Source: Cytophagales bacterium (GTDB lineage: Bacteria; Bacteroidota; Bacteroidia; Cytophagales; Spirosomataceae). From it: a stretch of 64,000 nucleotides of DNA. The notes beneath the pieces are model-generated. The model was not told where the DNA came from. It worked only from the letters and a program-made list of their open reading frames with translations, and did no database searches. Below are positions 51,705-59,678 of the stretch, one piece after another; within the stretch, counting starts at the first letter, position 1; every line of letters starts with the position of its first letter. The position numbers were made by a program, and so were the translations under genes. The DNA lies in contig RDXN01000030.1 in assembly GCA_004292855.1 (NCBI GenBank), forward strand, positions 62,001-126,000. The letters run 5' to 3'.

Positions 51705-53325
51705 ATTTTTTGCAGCTACCGCAGCCAACCGTAACCGCGTAGCCACTGCGGGGCATCTTGGCCCGACCGAGGTAAATTTGATCACCTTGCAGAGCGATCT
51801 CGGTAGCAAACCGGAAGCCATCCCGATTGTAGCGGACCATAACCCGGCTTGTTTTGCTCGGTGCCGCGTAGGGCTGCGTGGCGGCAATCAGGATCTGATC
51901 GCGGTTAACGATAGCCCGAACGAAAGGCAGCGCGCTGGTTTTGAGTTGATTGGCGTTTAGCTGTACCCACGAACGACCTCCGTCGTACGAAATTTCAGTT
52001 TGTTCGTTCAGGTATTTCTCGGCCCCATCGAAGAGGTCGCCGTGGTGTTTGAAGAGCCGCCACAGGCCGTGCAGGTAGTGTTCGTACGATGAATAATTGC
52101 GGTCGTTGCCGATGCCCTGTTGCTCAGGATCGGTGGGGGTGGGTTGGTCTGGAATCAGAATGTTGTGGTCGTCCCAAAAAATGGTCCCGTAGGCCCCCGT
52201 GAACCAGTAAAAAATAGCCATACCTTCGGCAATGGCCGGAGGAGCGGGTACAGTGGCTTTGCCCCCATGCGGAATGTCGGCACTCTGTGTGTTAAATACC
52301 CACTGCCAGGCAATGCGGGGCTTCGAGGAAAGCTTCATGTTCACCTCTTGCTCACCGAGCAAACTAGCCAGCCAATGCCGGTCTTCGTCGCCGTTGTGGG
52401 CAATGGCATAATCGAAATCGCTAACCAGATAATACGTGCCGGGCATCTGGAAACTGGCATAATCGCCAAACGACTTGCCCAGAATATCGTCGGGCATGCG
52501 CCGGCCACGGGTGTTGGTGGCGTCGATGTGTTGGGCGGGCGTTTTCCAGAGCCAGTCAACGTCGGTGTTGGCATAGTCGCTGGAGCGAGAATAGCCGAAA
52601 CTGTTGTGAACGACGGGCGTAATACCCCCAATCATCGTATACGGGCTAATTACCTGCCGCAAGGCCCACATCTTGTACGCGTAGAGATTGGCGTGTTCCT
52701 GCCGGTTTTCAAACGGGGTGCCATCGTTTTCAAGATCGAAATAGATTTTGCTGTACGTACTTACTTCACCCGACGGAGGGCAGTCGCCAAAGGTAACACA
52801 GCCCCCGTCTAACTCGAACATAGCCTGACCGAGACTTTGCCGGGGTGTTGCCGAGTTGGCGGGTTGTAAAAAAAACGTTTGACTCGCCAACTCACTGTTT
52901 CGTGCCCAGGGCAGGTTAAAGGGCAAATCGGTGAAGTAGTTCTGGTACAAAATCAACGCCCGCTGATCGGGCGTCAGACGGCTTTTCCAGCCGTTTTTCT
53001 TGGGCAGTTTAACCGTCAGAACCTCCTCACCTGTCATGCGGCTACGCTCAATAGACGAAAAACCTCGTTTAAACAGTTTGCTCCAGTCCTGCGTAATGTG
53101 CAGATTGCGCCCGGCCCCGCTCCAGGTAATCGACTTTGTTTTGGGCAGGTAAAAATCACCCACAATGTCGATATTCCAATAGCCTTTTCCAGATGTTGGG
53201 GTGAAGGCTTGGCGGGGGGTCGGCGTCAATGGTAGTAGGGGTGTTTGCGACACAGCCCTTGTAGCGGTTGCTGCAAGGCCCAGAACAAGACCAATCCGAA
53301 GAATACCAAGACGTAGAGAGAACAT
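51703..53325 (-). CDS. secreted protein of unknown function (540 residues)
   Basis: Exported protein: signal peptide SLRLGILRIGLVLGLAATATRAVSQ, then a Pro-rich linker and GKGYWNIDIVGDFYLPKTKS. The large mid-part is rich in aromatic residues (YSKIYFDLENDGTPFENRQE, AIFYWFTGAYGTIFWDDHNI, YSSYEHYLHGLWRLFKHHGD). I do not recognise a family; Trp/Tyr/Asp-rich patches are compatible with a carbohydrate-active enzyme or lectin, but this is a guess. The C-terminus GCGSCKK carries a CxxC. Divergent from a GH78-like glycosidase, suggesting a shared role in glycan use. Confidence 0.75.
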   Translation of the reverse strand: MFSLRLGILRIGLVLGLAATATRAVSQTPLLPLTPTPRQAFTPTSGKGYWNIDIVGDFYLPKTKSITWSGAGRNLHITQDWSKLFKRGFSSIERSRMTGEEVLTVKLPKKNGWKSRLTPDQRALILYQNYFTDLPFNLPWARNSELASQTFFLQPANSATPRQSLGQAMFELDGGCVTFGDCPPSGEVSTYSKIYFDLENDGTPFENRQEHANLYAYKMWALRQVISPYTMIGGITPVVHNSFGYSRSSDYANTDVDWLWKTPAQHIDATNTRGRRMPDDILGKSFGDYASFQMPGTYYLVSDFDYAIAHNGDEDRHWLASLLGEQEVNMKLSSKPRIAWQWVFNTQSADIPHGGKATVPAPPAIAEGMAIFYWFTGAYGTIFWDDHNILIPDQPTPTDPEQQGIGNDRNYSSYEHYLHGLWRLFKHHGDLFDGAEKYLNEQTEISYDGGRSWVQLNANQLKTSALPFVRAIVNRDQILIAATQPYAAPSKTSRVMVRYNRDGFRFATEIALQGDQIYLGRAKMPRSGYAVTVGCGSCKK

Positions 53326-53427
53326 ATTTATGTAACTTTATGCGGTGTATGGCTGCAATAATAGGCTTGTCAAAATCTGTGCCAAACCCCATAATAACCT
53401 TGTTAAAAAGTAGGCTTAGTATTGACC

Positions 53428-53435
53428 TATCTTTG
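53428..53435 (+). promoter_or_regulatory. candidate -7 element for the GH78-like gene
   Basis: TATCTTTG at 53428-53435 matches TAnnTTTG exactly, 22 nt before the ATG at 53457. The nearest TTG (53400-53402) is 25 nt upstream, slightly too far. It lies between two divergent secreted-protein genes. Confidence 0.5.
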
Positions 53436-53456
53436 TGCTTCTATATCTCCTTCGTC

Positions 53457-55856
53457 ATGCGGTTTGCCCTGATTTGTCTTACTCTATCATCACTTCTTTC
53501 GTACAAAGCTCATTGTCAGTCAACTAATTCTGATTCGACCCTTGGCAAACGTTGGCAAACGTCGTATTGGGATGCTCGCTGGATCGTGATGCCGTCAGCC
53601 CCGGCCCGGCAATATGGGGTGTATCACTTCCGCAAGACGATCTCGCTCGCGCAGGTGCCGGCTCGTTTTCTGGTGCATGTTTCAGCCGATAATCGATACC
53701 GCTTATTCGTAAACGGGCAGTCGGTGGCCCTCGGACCCGCCCGCAGCGACTTACTCAACTGGAATTACGAGACCCTCAATCTGGCACCTTACCTAAAACC
53801 CGGCCCGAATGTGTTGGCCGCTCAGGTCTGGTATTTGAGTGAGTCGGCCCCGTTTGCCCAGATGAGCTTTCAGGCTGGTTTTGTGATGCAGGGCGAGGGC
53901 GAAGCCGAAAAAGTTGTGAACACCGATAAAAGCTGGAAGGCGTTTCGGAACGAAGCCTACGAACCAATCAAGACCGACAAACTCCAAACCTACATTGTGG
54001 TGGGCGATGGCGACCGGGTAACGGCCTCGCGCTACCCCTGGGGCTGGGAACAACCTGCCTACGACGATAGCCGCTGGCCCAACGCGCAAGCTCTCTGGTT
54101 TTCGGCCAAACCGCGCGGGCTGGGGTCCGACGGAAACTGGTCGCTTGTGCCCCGGCAAATTCCCCTGCTCGAATCGGCCCCGGTTCGGCTACGGTCGGTT
54201 CGGCGGGTCGAAAATGGCCGCATGACCGACGCGTTTGTGGCCGGGACCGCCCCCGCCGAGGTGCCCGCCCGCACCAAAGCTACGTTCCTGCTCGACGGGG
54301 CCGTACTGACCAACGCCTACCCCGAACTAACTGTGAGCGGAGGCAAAAGTGCCACCATCACGCTGGCCTATGCCGAAGCCCTGGTGGACGCCAAACGCCA
54401 AAAAGGTAATCGAAACGAGATAGAGGGGCGGCAACTGATTGGTTTTGAGGATCAGTTCATAGCCGACGGGCAACGCCGGACCTTCCGGCCTTTATGGTTC
54501 CGTACCTACCGCTACGTGCAAATCACGGTCGAAACCGCCGACGAACCGCTGACCCTGAATGACTTCGTGGGTCAATACACGGGCTACCCCCTGGCCGAAA
54601 AGGCCCGTTTCGCAAGCAGCGACAACAGCCTGACCGACATCTGGAACGTGGGTTGGCGTACGGCCCGGCTCTGCGCGGGCGAGAACTACTTCGATTGCCC
54701 CTACTACGAGCAGTTGCAGTACGTGGGCGACACGCGGGTGCAGGCCATGATCTCGCTGTATGTGTCGGGCGATGACCGGCTGATGCGTAAGGCCATTTTG
54801 GATTTCGACAACAGCCGAATTCCCGACGGACTCACTCAAAGCCGCTACCCCAGTGCCGATTTGCAGGTGATTCCGCCGTTCTCGTTGTTTTGGGTCTGCA
54901 TGATTCACGACTACTGGATGCACCGGCAAGACGACGCCTTTGTGAAATCGCTGCTCCCCGGGATGGCGAGTGTGTTGCGCTGGCACGAGGACCGTCTGGC
55001 CGAAAACAACCTTAACGGCCCGCTCGGTTTCTGGAACTTTGTCGATTGGGCCTGGCCCGAAAGTGAAGATGCCCGCATTGGCGGGGTGCCGCCGGGTGTG
55101 CGTGGTGGCTCGTCGGTACTCTCACTACAACAGGCCTACACCTATTTGCGAGCGGCTGAGGTGTTCGCGCACTACGGTCAAAACGACGTGGCCGAGAACT
55201 ACCGGAATCTGGCCTCGCGCATCAAAAAAGCCGTTCGCGAAACCTGCTGGGATGCCAACCGGGGCCTCATGGCCGACACTCCGGCCAAAAAAACGTTCAG
55301 CCAACACGCCAACATCATGGCCGTTTTGACCGACGCCGTGCCCATCGCGCAGCAACCGGCCCTGCTCCAGAAAATCATGGCCCCCGCGACCGGCTCCCCC
55401 GCCGACCTCACGCAGGCCACGTTCTATTTCAAGTTCTACCTGTTTGAGGCTCTCAAAAAAACGGGCCTTGGCGACCAACTCGTGCCCCAACTCAAACCCT
55501 GGCGCGACATGCTCGCCCTGGGACTGACCACCTTTGCCGAACAACCCGAACCGACCCGGTCCGATTGCCACGCCTGGAGTGCGTCGCCCCTGTACGAGTT
55601 TCTATCAACGGTCTGCGGTATCACCCCCGCCGAACCAGGTTTCCGGTCGGTGCGGATTGAGCCGTTTTTGGGGTCGCTGACGTTTGCGGAGGGTCAAATG
55701 CCGCACCCATCGGGCGAGATCGCCGTTCGGTTCGAGAAAACGGCAACGGGCGGGCTGAAAGGGGTTGTCACGCTGCCTGCGGGCATTACGGGCACGCTCG
55801 TCTGGAAAGGCAAATCGCGGGCACTGGTTGCCGGGCGGCAGGAGGTGAGTTTGTGA
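53457..55856 (+). CDS. secreted alpha-L-rhamnosidase-like (GH78-type) glycoside hydrolase
   Basis: A 799-residue exported enzyme. Signal peptide ALICLTLSSLLSYKAHCQ, a beta-sandwich N-terminal region (VYHFRKTISLAQVPARFLVH, YRLFVNGQSVALGPARSD), another (GGKSATITLAYAEALVD), then an (alpha/alpha)6 barrel with NYFDCPYYEQLQYVGDTRVQ (near residue 414) and SFFLFW-like PPFSLFWVCMIHDYWMH. The YFDCPYYEQLQYVGD block is the GH78 catalytic-acid region (DCPQR(D)E type). It probably removes rhamnose or related sugars from plant glycans. I chose the ATG at 53457, placed right after a TATCTTTG box. Confidence 0.85.
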   Translation: MRFALICLTLSSLLSYKAHCQSTNSDSTLGKRWQTSYWDARWIVMPSAPARQYGVYHFRKTISLAQVPARFLVHVSADNRYRLFVNGQSVALGPARSDLLNWNYETLNLAPYLKPGPNVLAAQVWYLSESAPFAQMSFQAGFVMQGEGEAEKVVNTDKSWKAFRNEAYEPIKTDKLQTYIVVGDGDRVTASRYPWGWEQPAYDDSRWPNAQALWFSAKPRGLGSDGNWSLVPRQIPLLESAPVRLRSVRRVENGRMTDAFVAGTAPAEVPARTKATFLLDGAVLTNAYPELTVSGGKSATITLAYAEALVDAKRQKGNRNEIEGRQLIGFEDQFIADGQRRTFRPLWFRTYRYVQITVETADEPLTLNDFVGQYTGYPLAEKARFASSDNSLTDIWNVGWRTARLCAGENYFDCPYYEQLQYVGDTRVQAMISLYVSGDDRLMRKAILDFDNSRIPDGLTQSRYPSADLQVIPPFSLFWVCMIHDYWMHRQDDAFVKSLLPGMASVLRWHEDRLAENNLNGPLGFWNFVDWAWPESEDARIGGVPPGVRGGSSVLSLQQAYTYLRAAEVFAHYGQNDVAENYRNLASRIKKAVRETCWDANRGLMADTPAKKTFSQHANIMAVLTDAVPIAQQPALLQKIMAPATGSPADLTQATFYFKFYLFEALKKTGLGDQLVPQLKPWRDMLALGLTTFAEQPEPTRSDCHAWSASPLYEFLSTVCGITPAEPGFRSVRIEPFLGSLTFAEGQMPHPSGEIAVRFEKTATGGLKGVVTLPAGITGTLVWKGKSRALVAGRQEVSL

Positions 55857-55883
55857 GAAATAAAAGGTTGAGTAATAATCGGC

Positions 55884-57248
55884 CTAAACCAGTTGCAGCG
55901 TCCCCAAATACATACCCTCCTTGATGCGGTCGAGTACCAGATTTTGAAATGTGCGGTAGTCACCCTGAACCTCGGCGGATGGGAAATAGGCACTCGCTTC
56001 GTCGATAGCCTGCCCGATGGGCTTTGATTCCAGGAAAGCGTCGTACAAGACCATGTCTAGGCTGTCGAGTGGTTTTTGGGCGGGTTCGTTACGAATGGGG
56101 TTCTGAAAGTGTAACGTCTGTTTCAGTGTGGGTTCGGTTTCTTCGTCCAGTCTGGCATCGCTATTAAACACCAGCGACTGACTCAACAACTCACAAAAAG
56201 GCCGACTGAAGAGCGTTTCAACGTCTTGGTATATATGCAATCCTTTTCCGTAGTGATAGAGTGCCGATGTATTAGCCGAAGCCGAGCCGTTGGCAGCATG
56301 CCTCAACTGGGCAAAATAATCATCGTCGTGCAGGCTGGGGTTTAATTCCGGGGTTTCGTAGAGTGTATTATGGAGCGATAACCCAGCCTCCCGACATAGC
56401 CGCAAAATGCGGTAGTAATAAGTGGGGTAGTCCTGCCGGAGCCGACTGGCTAAGTGCCAAACTACTACCTCCTGCCGTTTGTAATCACCCATTGTGTGGA
56501 TATACGCTGTTTGATAAGGAACATCCATAAAGTTAGCCAAACCGGGGTAAGTGGGATCATCGACGGGTGTTTCTCCCAACACACACGTTACCGTTTCGCC
56601 TTCAGCGCGGGTTAGGCTGTAAAACAAACCCTGCTCAAGGAGCATATTAACGTCGAAGCCGCTGACGGTCGTAGCATACGAACTATTCCGGGTTGCAAAC
56701 GTGAAGGCCTCCTCGGCATACCGTTTGAAGAAAGCATGATTTTGTCCACCAATAACGCCCGCGTTATAAGCGCGATACGGTGGAGATTGCGCCATACAGG
56801 CAGGCAAATAACAACCTTGCTCAGTCAATTGGGCTATAGCTGTGTCGTAAAATGGAAAACTAACCTCCTCATTTTGAGCGACAAGATTAGATGAGAGTAA
56901 CGAAGGCGAAAAAGGTTTCCAGATAAAGACATCGCCGTCGACATGCAAAAATGGCTCATTCTGTAGACTCTCCGCTTTGATTTTGGCTAATGCCCACCAT
57001 ACCGACGGATAAATAGTTAGCGCGCCCAACTCTACCCGGACGTTTGCGTAAGGTAACTGTAATAAATCAATCAGAATATGCTTGCCCAGATCGTCAGTAA
57101 TGAGTTCTACGCGGTCGTAGAATCGCTTGAGTTGCAACACGCTCAATGCCCAGGCCATCCAATGGTATTCAGGGGCCATCCAGCCGCCCGTCAGGTGCAA
57201 GCCGGGCTGCGTAGTGGCCCCGGTCCAGAACGTTTGTACGATTTTCAT
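55884..57248 (-). CDS. DUF6734-like glycosyltransferase-fold protein
   Basis: A 454-residue cytosolic protein starting MKIVQTFWTGATTQPGLHLTG with WMAPEYHWMAWALSVLQL. A DxD-like motif FLHVDGDVFIWKPF and AYNAGVIGGQNHAFFKRYAE give it the look of a GT-A glycosyltransferase (DUF6734 group). The donor and acceptor are unknown. The start at 57248 is chosen for MKIVQTFW, the family N-terminus. It is downstream of an XRE gene by 16 nt on the same strand. Its position beside leader-peptide genes raises the possibility that it modifies a peptide or surface glycan, an inference. Confidence 0.7.
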   Translation of the reverse strand: MKIVQTFWTGATTQPGLHLTGGWMAPEYHWMAWALSVLQLKRFYDRVELITDDLGKHILIDLLQLPYANVRVELGALTIYPSVWWALAKIKAESLQNEPFLHVDGDVFIWKPFSPSLLSSNLVAQNEEVSFPFYDTAIAQLTEQGCYLPACMAQSPPYRAYNAGVIGGQNHAFFKRYAEEAFTFATRNSSYATTVSGFDVNMLLEQGLFYSLTRAEGETVTCVLGETPVDDPTYPGLANFMDVPYQTAYIHTMGDYKRQEVVVWHLASRLRQDYPTYYYRILRLCREAGLSLHNTLYETPELNPSLHDDDYFAQLRHAANGSASANTSALYHYGKGLHIYQDVETLFSRPFCELLSQSLVFNSDARLDEETEPTLKQTLHFQNPIRNEPAQKPLDSLDMVLYDAFLESKPIGQAIDEASAYFPSAEVQGDYRTFQNLVLDRIKEGMYLGTLQLV

Positions 57249-57264
57249 GAGGTATACGTTCCGG

Positions 57265-57630
57265 TTAAGCAATCTGAATACCTTGTGTGTTCACGCGGGT
57301 TTTCAGCATGGCGTTGGTTTCCCGGAGCGCGTCGATAGCATTGTCTTTGGCCGTTATGATTTCGCGGAGCGATGCCTCCAATTGTCCGGCATTGGGGGTG
57401 TTTTCGGGTTGAATGCCGAGCAACAAGGCTACTTTTATTTGCAGAATAGAAGCGATTTGGTAGAGCCGATCAACGGTCAGGTGGGTTTGGCCGAGTTCGA
57501 TTTTGCGGTAGGCTGGCGTTGAGATGCTCAACTCATGGGCCATGTTGTCGTAGGTTAGTCCTTTCTCTTTCCGGGCTTTAGTGATGTTTTTGTGTACTGT
57601 TTCTGTGGTAAACGTAGGTTCGGTGTTCAT
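57265..57630 (-). CDS. XRE-type helix-turn-helix transcriptional regulator
   Basis: A 121-residue regulator: an HTH_3 domain (KARKEKGLTYDNMAHELSIS, TPAYRKIELGQTHLTVDRLY, QIASILQIKVALLLGI) and a C-terminal coiled-coil-like helix (AKDNAIDALRETNAMLKTRV). It likely represses or activates nearby genes. It is first in an operon with the DUF6734 gene. An intact IS lies 34 nt upstream of its start codon, so its native promoter region has probably been displaced or replaced by the IS. Confidence 0.85.
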   Translation of the reverse strand: MNTEPTFTTETVHKNITKARKEKGLTYDNMAHELSISTPAYRKIELGQTHLTVDRLYQIASILQIKVALLLGIQPENTPNAGQLEASLREIITAKDNAIDALRETNAMLKTRVNTQGIQIA

Positions 57631-57656
57631 AGTGGTGATATTTATGGGTTTATAAA

Positions 57657-57664
57657 CGGTTTGT
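57657..57664. repeat. left target-site duplication of the IS
   Basis: CGGTTTGT directly before the left inverted repeat; the same 8 nt occur at 58932-58939 directly after the right one. Confidence 0.95.
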
Positions 57665-58931
57665 GGTTGTCTGTCAAATTATGTGGTTTCACTCAGAAAT
57701 GGCTAAAACTCGTAACCGCAGATGCTCGAAATTAGTCATGCCGAATGCTGTTCGACGCACACTGCGAATCAAATTATTCAGCCCCTCCGTCACTGCATTC
57801 GATACCGAATTGAGCACGTAATTAGCAATGTACACGTTGGTTTTAGTTAGGGTTTTAACGAAAGTATCGAAGGCGGTTAGGCTTTTATGGGCTACTTCGT
57901 CAGTCCACTGCTGAATGCCAACCAGGGCGGACTCAACGCTTACACTGTTGTCGAGAATGTGATGAAAGGCTTCGCGGCTCCAATAGACTTCTTTCAAGGC
58001 TGGTGAATCGGCAAAGGCCAAATCCAGATCGTCCAGTTGCTTGTCCGACAGGGTGTGATATTGTTTGTAGAGTACCCATTTGAGGGCCTTATAGTGGGGG
58101 TTATCTTTGTCGGACTTGCGGAGTTGTTTACGGAAGCTATCGACACTTTCATTGAGCCATTTAACCACATGAAACCGGTCCAGAACCAGCGTTGCTTGCG
58201 GAAAACAGAGTTGGGCAGTCACGATATAGGCATCCCAATAGTCGCAGGAAACATCGGTTATCTGCTGGCAAAAAGATGCGCCAAGTCCCTTAAAATGAGT
58301 GACTAATGTTTCTTTCTTGCGGTTTGGCAGGATGTCCAGTAACGTGCCCCTATCTAAATCGGTGAGGATGCAAATGAAATCTTTTTTGCCCTTGCGATGG
58401 CTGTGTTCGTCAATGCCTAACCGGCGAACGCGGGCGTAGCGGGTGGGCAAATCAATGACCTGGGCGCAGCGGGCCAGCACAACTCGCTCAACCGTTTTGG
58501 GACTCGTATCGACTAAAGCGGCTACCTCGGTATAACTTTGCTTGCGAGCCAGCATAAACATGTAATTAGCCTGCCGGTGGGTGTACTCTTTCGCTAAATC
58601 AGCAAAGTCGAGACTCTCGCTGAAGTATCGCTGGCAATTTTGGCAGTGCATCTGCCGCATTTTGACCACTAGATAAACGTGCCGAATGCCCATGTTCAAA
58701 TCTCTCAGCGTGCGATTATAATACTGATTGACGTTGGTTATGGGCTGATGGCAAGTGGGACACGACTGACTAGTGGCTTGGGTTTGGCATTCGATATGAA
58801 TGGTTTTGGCGGCTACTTCGACGTGAGTAATCGAGAGGGAAGGCAAGTCCAGCAGTTGCTCGTAAATTGAGGCTAAGTCCATGATGAAAGCTACTCAAAA
58901 AAGCCCGATCCACATAATTTGACAGACAACC
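57665..58931 (-). mobile_element. complete ISL3-family insertion sequence
   Basis: A 1267-bp element bounded by perfect 22-bp terminal inverted repeats (GGTTGTCTGTCAAATTATGT + GG at 57665-57686; complement at 58910-58931) and flanked by an 8-bp direct repeat CGGTTTGT (57657-57664 and 58932-58939). Eight-bp duplications are typical of ISL3. It has one ORF, the transposase, on the minus strand. Identical flanking repeats and ends imply recent and likely functional insertion. Confidence 0.97.
57689..58882 (-). CDS. ISL3 family transposase
   Basis: A 397-residue DDE transposase. N-terminal zinc ribbon with two Cys pairs (CPTC near 40, CQNC near 80), a helix-turn-helix segment (YTEVAALVDTSPKTVERVVL), and the catalytic Asp segments GIDEHSHRKG (about 155) and DYWDAY (about 210). 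The C-terminal TEGLNNLIRSVRRTAFGM carries the Glu of the DDE triad. It is intact, full-length for ISL3, with no frameshift. Both ends of the element are perfect. Confidence 0.95.
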   Translation of the reverse strand: MDLASIYEQLLDLPSLSITHVEVAAKTIHIECQTQATSQSCPTCHQPITNVNQYYNRTLRDLNMGIRHVYLVVKMRQMHCQNCQRYFSESLDFADLAKEYTHRQANYMFMLARKQSYTEVAALVDTSPKTVERVVLARCAQVIDLPTRYARVRRLGIDEHSHRKGKKDFICILTDLDRGTLLDILPNRKKETLVTHFKGLGASFCQQITDVSCDYWDAYIVTAQLCFPQATLVLDRFHVVKWLNESVDSFRKQLRKSDKDNPHYKALKWVLYKQYHTLSDKQLDDLDLAFADSPALKEVYWSREAFHHILDNSVSVESALVGIQQWTDEVAHKSLTAFDTFVKTLTKTNVYIANYVLNSVSNAVTEGLNNLIRSVRRTAFGMTNFEHLRLRVLAISE

Positions 58932-58939
58932 CGGTTTGT
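58932..58939. repeat. right target-site duplication of the IS
   Basis: CGGTTTGT, identical to 57657-57664. Joining the flanks across the IS restores the original sequence upstream of the XRE gene. Confidence 0.95.
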
Positions 58940-59182
58940 TTACTTGGTACTTATAGAATAGTCGATTCTGAGAGACGAAATGTAATCGCAAAAGGATTAA
59001 AATAAAATTAAAATTATTTAAAGAGAGAGAGTAAGTTATTGATTATCAAAGTTTTAATAATTAAAATAAATAGATAGAATCTGAGTACAACTACATGGTG
59101 ATAAACTGCTTCGTGATGCGTCTGCAAAGACGACAGCCTTTGACCGCATCTCTTTTGTAAGCGGTTTCGCAACCTTCTGTAC
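58940..59182. other. AT-rich non-coding stretch between IS and peptide promoter
   Basis: No credible ORF; base composition is strongly AT-rich. A small stem CGTCT-GCAA-AGACG lies near 59118-59131. The first ~100 nt beyond the IS probably were the upstream region of the XRE gene before the insertion. Confidence 0.5.
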
Positions 59183-59320
59183 AAAAGTTAAAAAATTTGC
59201 ATTAAAAGTTAAAAAAATAACATTATAGGTTTTTTTATTACTTAGTTTCGGGCGTCTACTTTGCATTGGCCGAAAGCCGGTGAGCGGATGTTCACCCCAA
59301 TCCTTCGGCTAAACCATAAA
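59183..59320 (+). promoter_or_regulatory. duplicated control region A: spaced direct repeats, promoter and structured 5' UTR
   Basis: Two copies of AAAAGTTAAAAAA start at 59183 and 59204 (21-nt period, two helical turns), as expected for a dimeric DNA-binding protein. A TACTTTG -7-like box lies at 59257-59263. The following UTR can fold into an outer stem GCCGAA (59269-59274)/TTCGGC (59304-59309) enclosing GGTGA (59279-59283)/TCACC (59292-59296). The peptide ATG follows 11 nt after the outer stem. The block is repeated almost unchanged at 63020-63157, with 5 differences in 138 nt. Confidence 0.75.
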
Positions 59321-59620
59321 ATGAAAAGTAAATTTCAAAATCTCAATTTTGGCTCGGTTGCCCTGCTTAGTCAGGACGAGCAACGGAAGGTGAAGGGCGG
59401 GTATTATCCTCCTGGCTCACCTACTACTGGACCCTACACTCCACCATGGAATGGCAACCCAGGGGGTGGCCCTTCTGGACCAGGAGACGCCGTTGCTTGT
59501 GTTAATGGGGTTTATGCCGCAACACTAAGTGCTACTGATTGTGCAGCTACTTATGGCAGCGCAAACTGCACTCCAAAAATTTCATGGACAGGTGTTTGTA
59601 AGACCCCTGGGCAACTCTAG
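59321..59620 (+). CDS. double-glycine-leader peptide precursor 1
   Basis: A 99-residue precursor. Leader residues 1-27 (MKSKFQNLNFGSVALLSQDE + QRKVKGG) end in Gly-Gly at 26-27, the cleavage pattern of bacteriocin/RiPP precursors exported by peptidase-containing ABC transporters. The presumed core (28-99) is Pro/Gly-rich at first (YYPPGSPTTGPYTPPWNGNP) and then has four Cys (ACVNG, TDCAA, ANCTP, GVCKT). The leader is nearly identical to that of the gene at 63158 but the cores are unrelated. I chose the ATG at 59321 since it starts exactly at the conserved leader; the upstream frame to 59261 is UTR. A terminator-like hairpin follows. Confidence 0.75.
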   Translation: MKSKFQNLNFGSVALLSQDEQRKVKGGYYPPGSPTTGPYTPPWNGNPGGGPSGPGDAVACVNGVYAATLSATDCAATYGSANCTPKISWTGVCKTPGQL

Positions 59621-59630
59621 CTTAAAATTG

Positions 59631-59662
59631 TATGGTGAAGTCTACTAGTATTCTTCACCATA
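59631..59662 (+). terminator. hairpin after peptide 1 (attenuator or terminator)
   Basis: TATGGTGAAG (59631-59640) pairs perfectly with CTTCACCATA (59653-59662), 12-nt loop, 10 nt after the peptide stop and 16 nt before the lipoprotein ATG. No long T-run follows, so partial read-through is likely. It would give much peptide mRNA and less downstream mRNA. Confidence 0.65.
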
Positions 59663-59678
59663 CTACTTAATTAACACT

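Noticed and set aside
59054-59266. 70-codon minus-strand frame in the AT-rich region before peptide 1
   Set aside because: Overlaps the duplicated promoter and has no recognisable protein features.
59261-59320. 20-codon N-terminal extension of the peptide precursor
   Set aside because: It is conserved as DNA in both copies, but it reads through the hairpin stems; the natural leader starts at MKSKFQ, so this is UTR.
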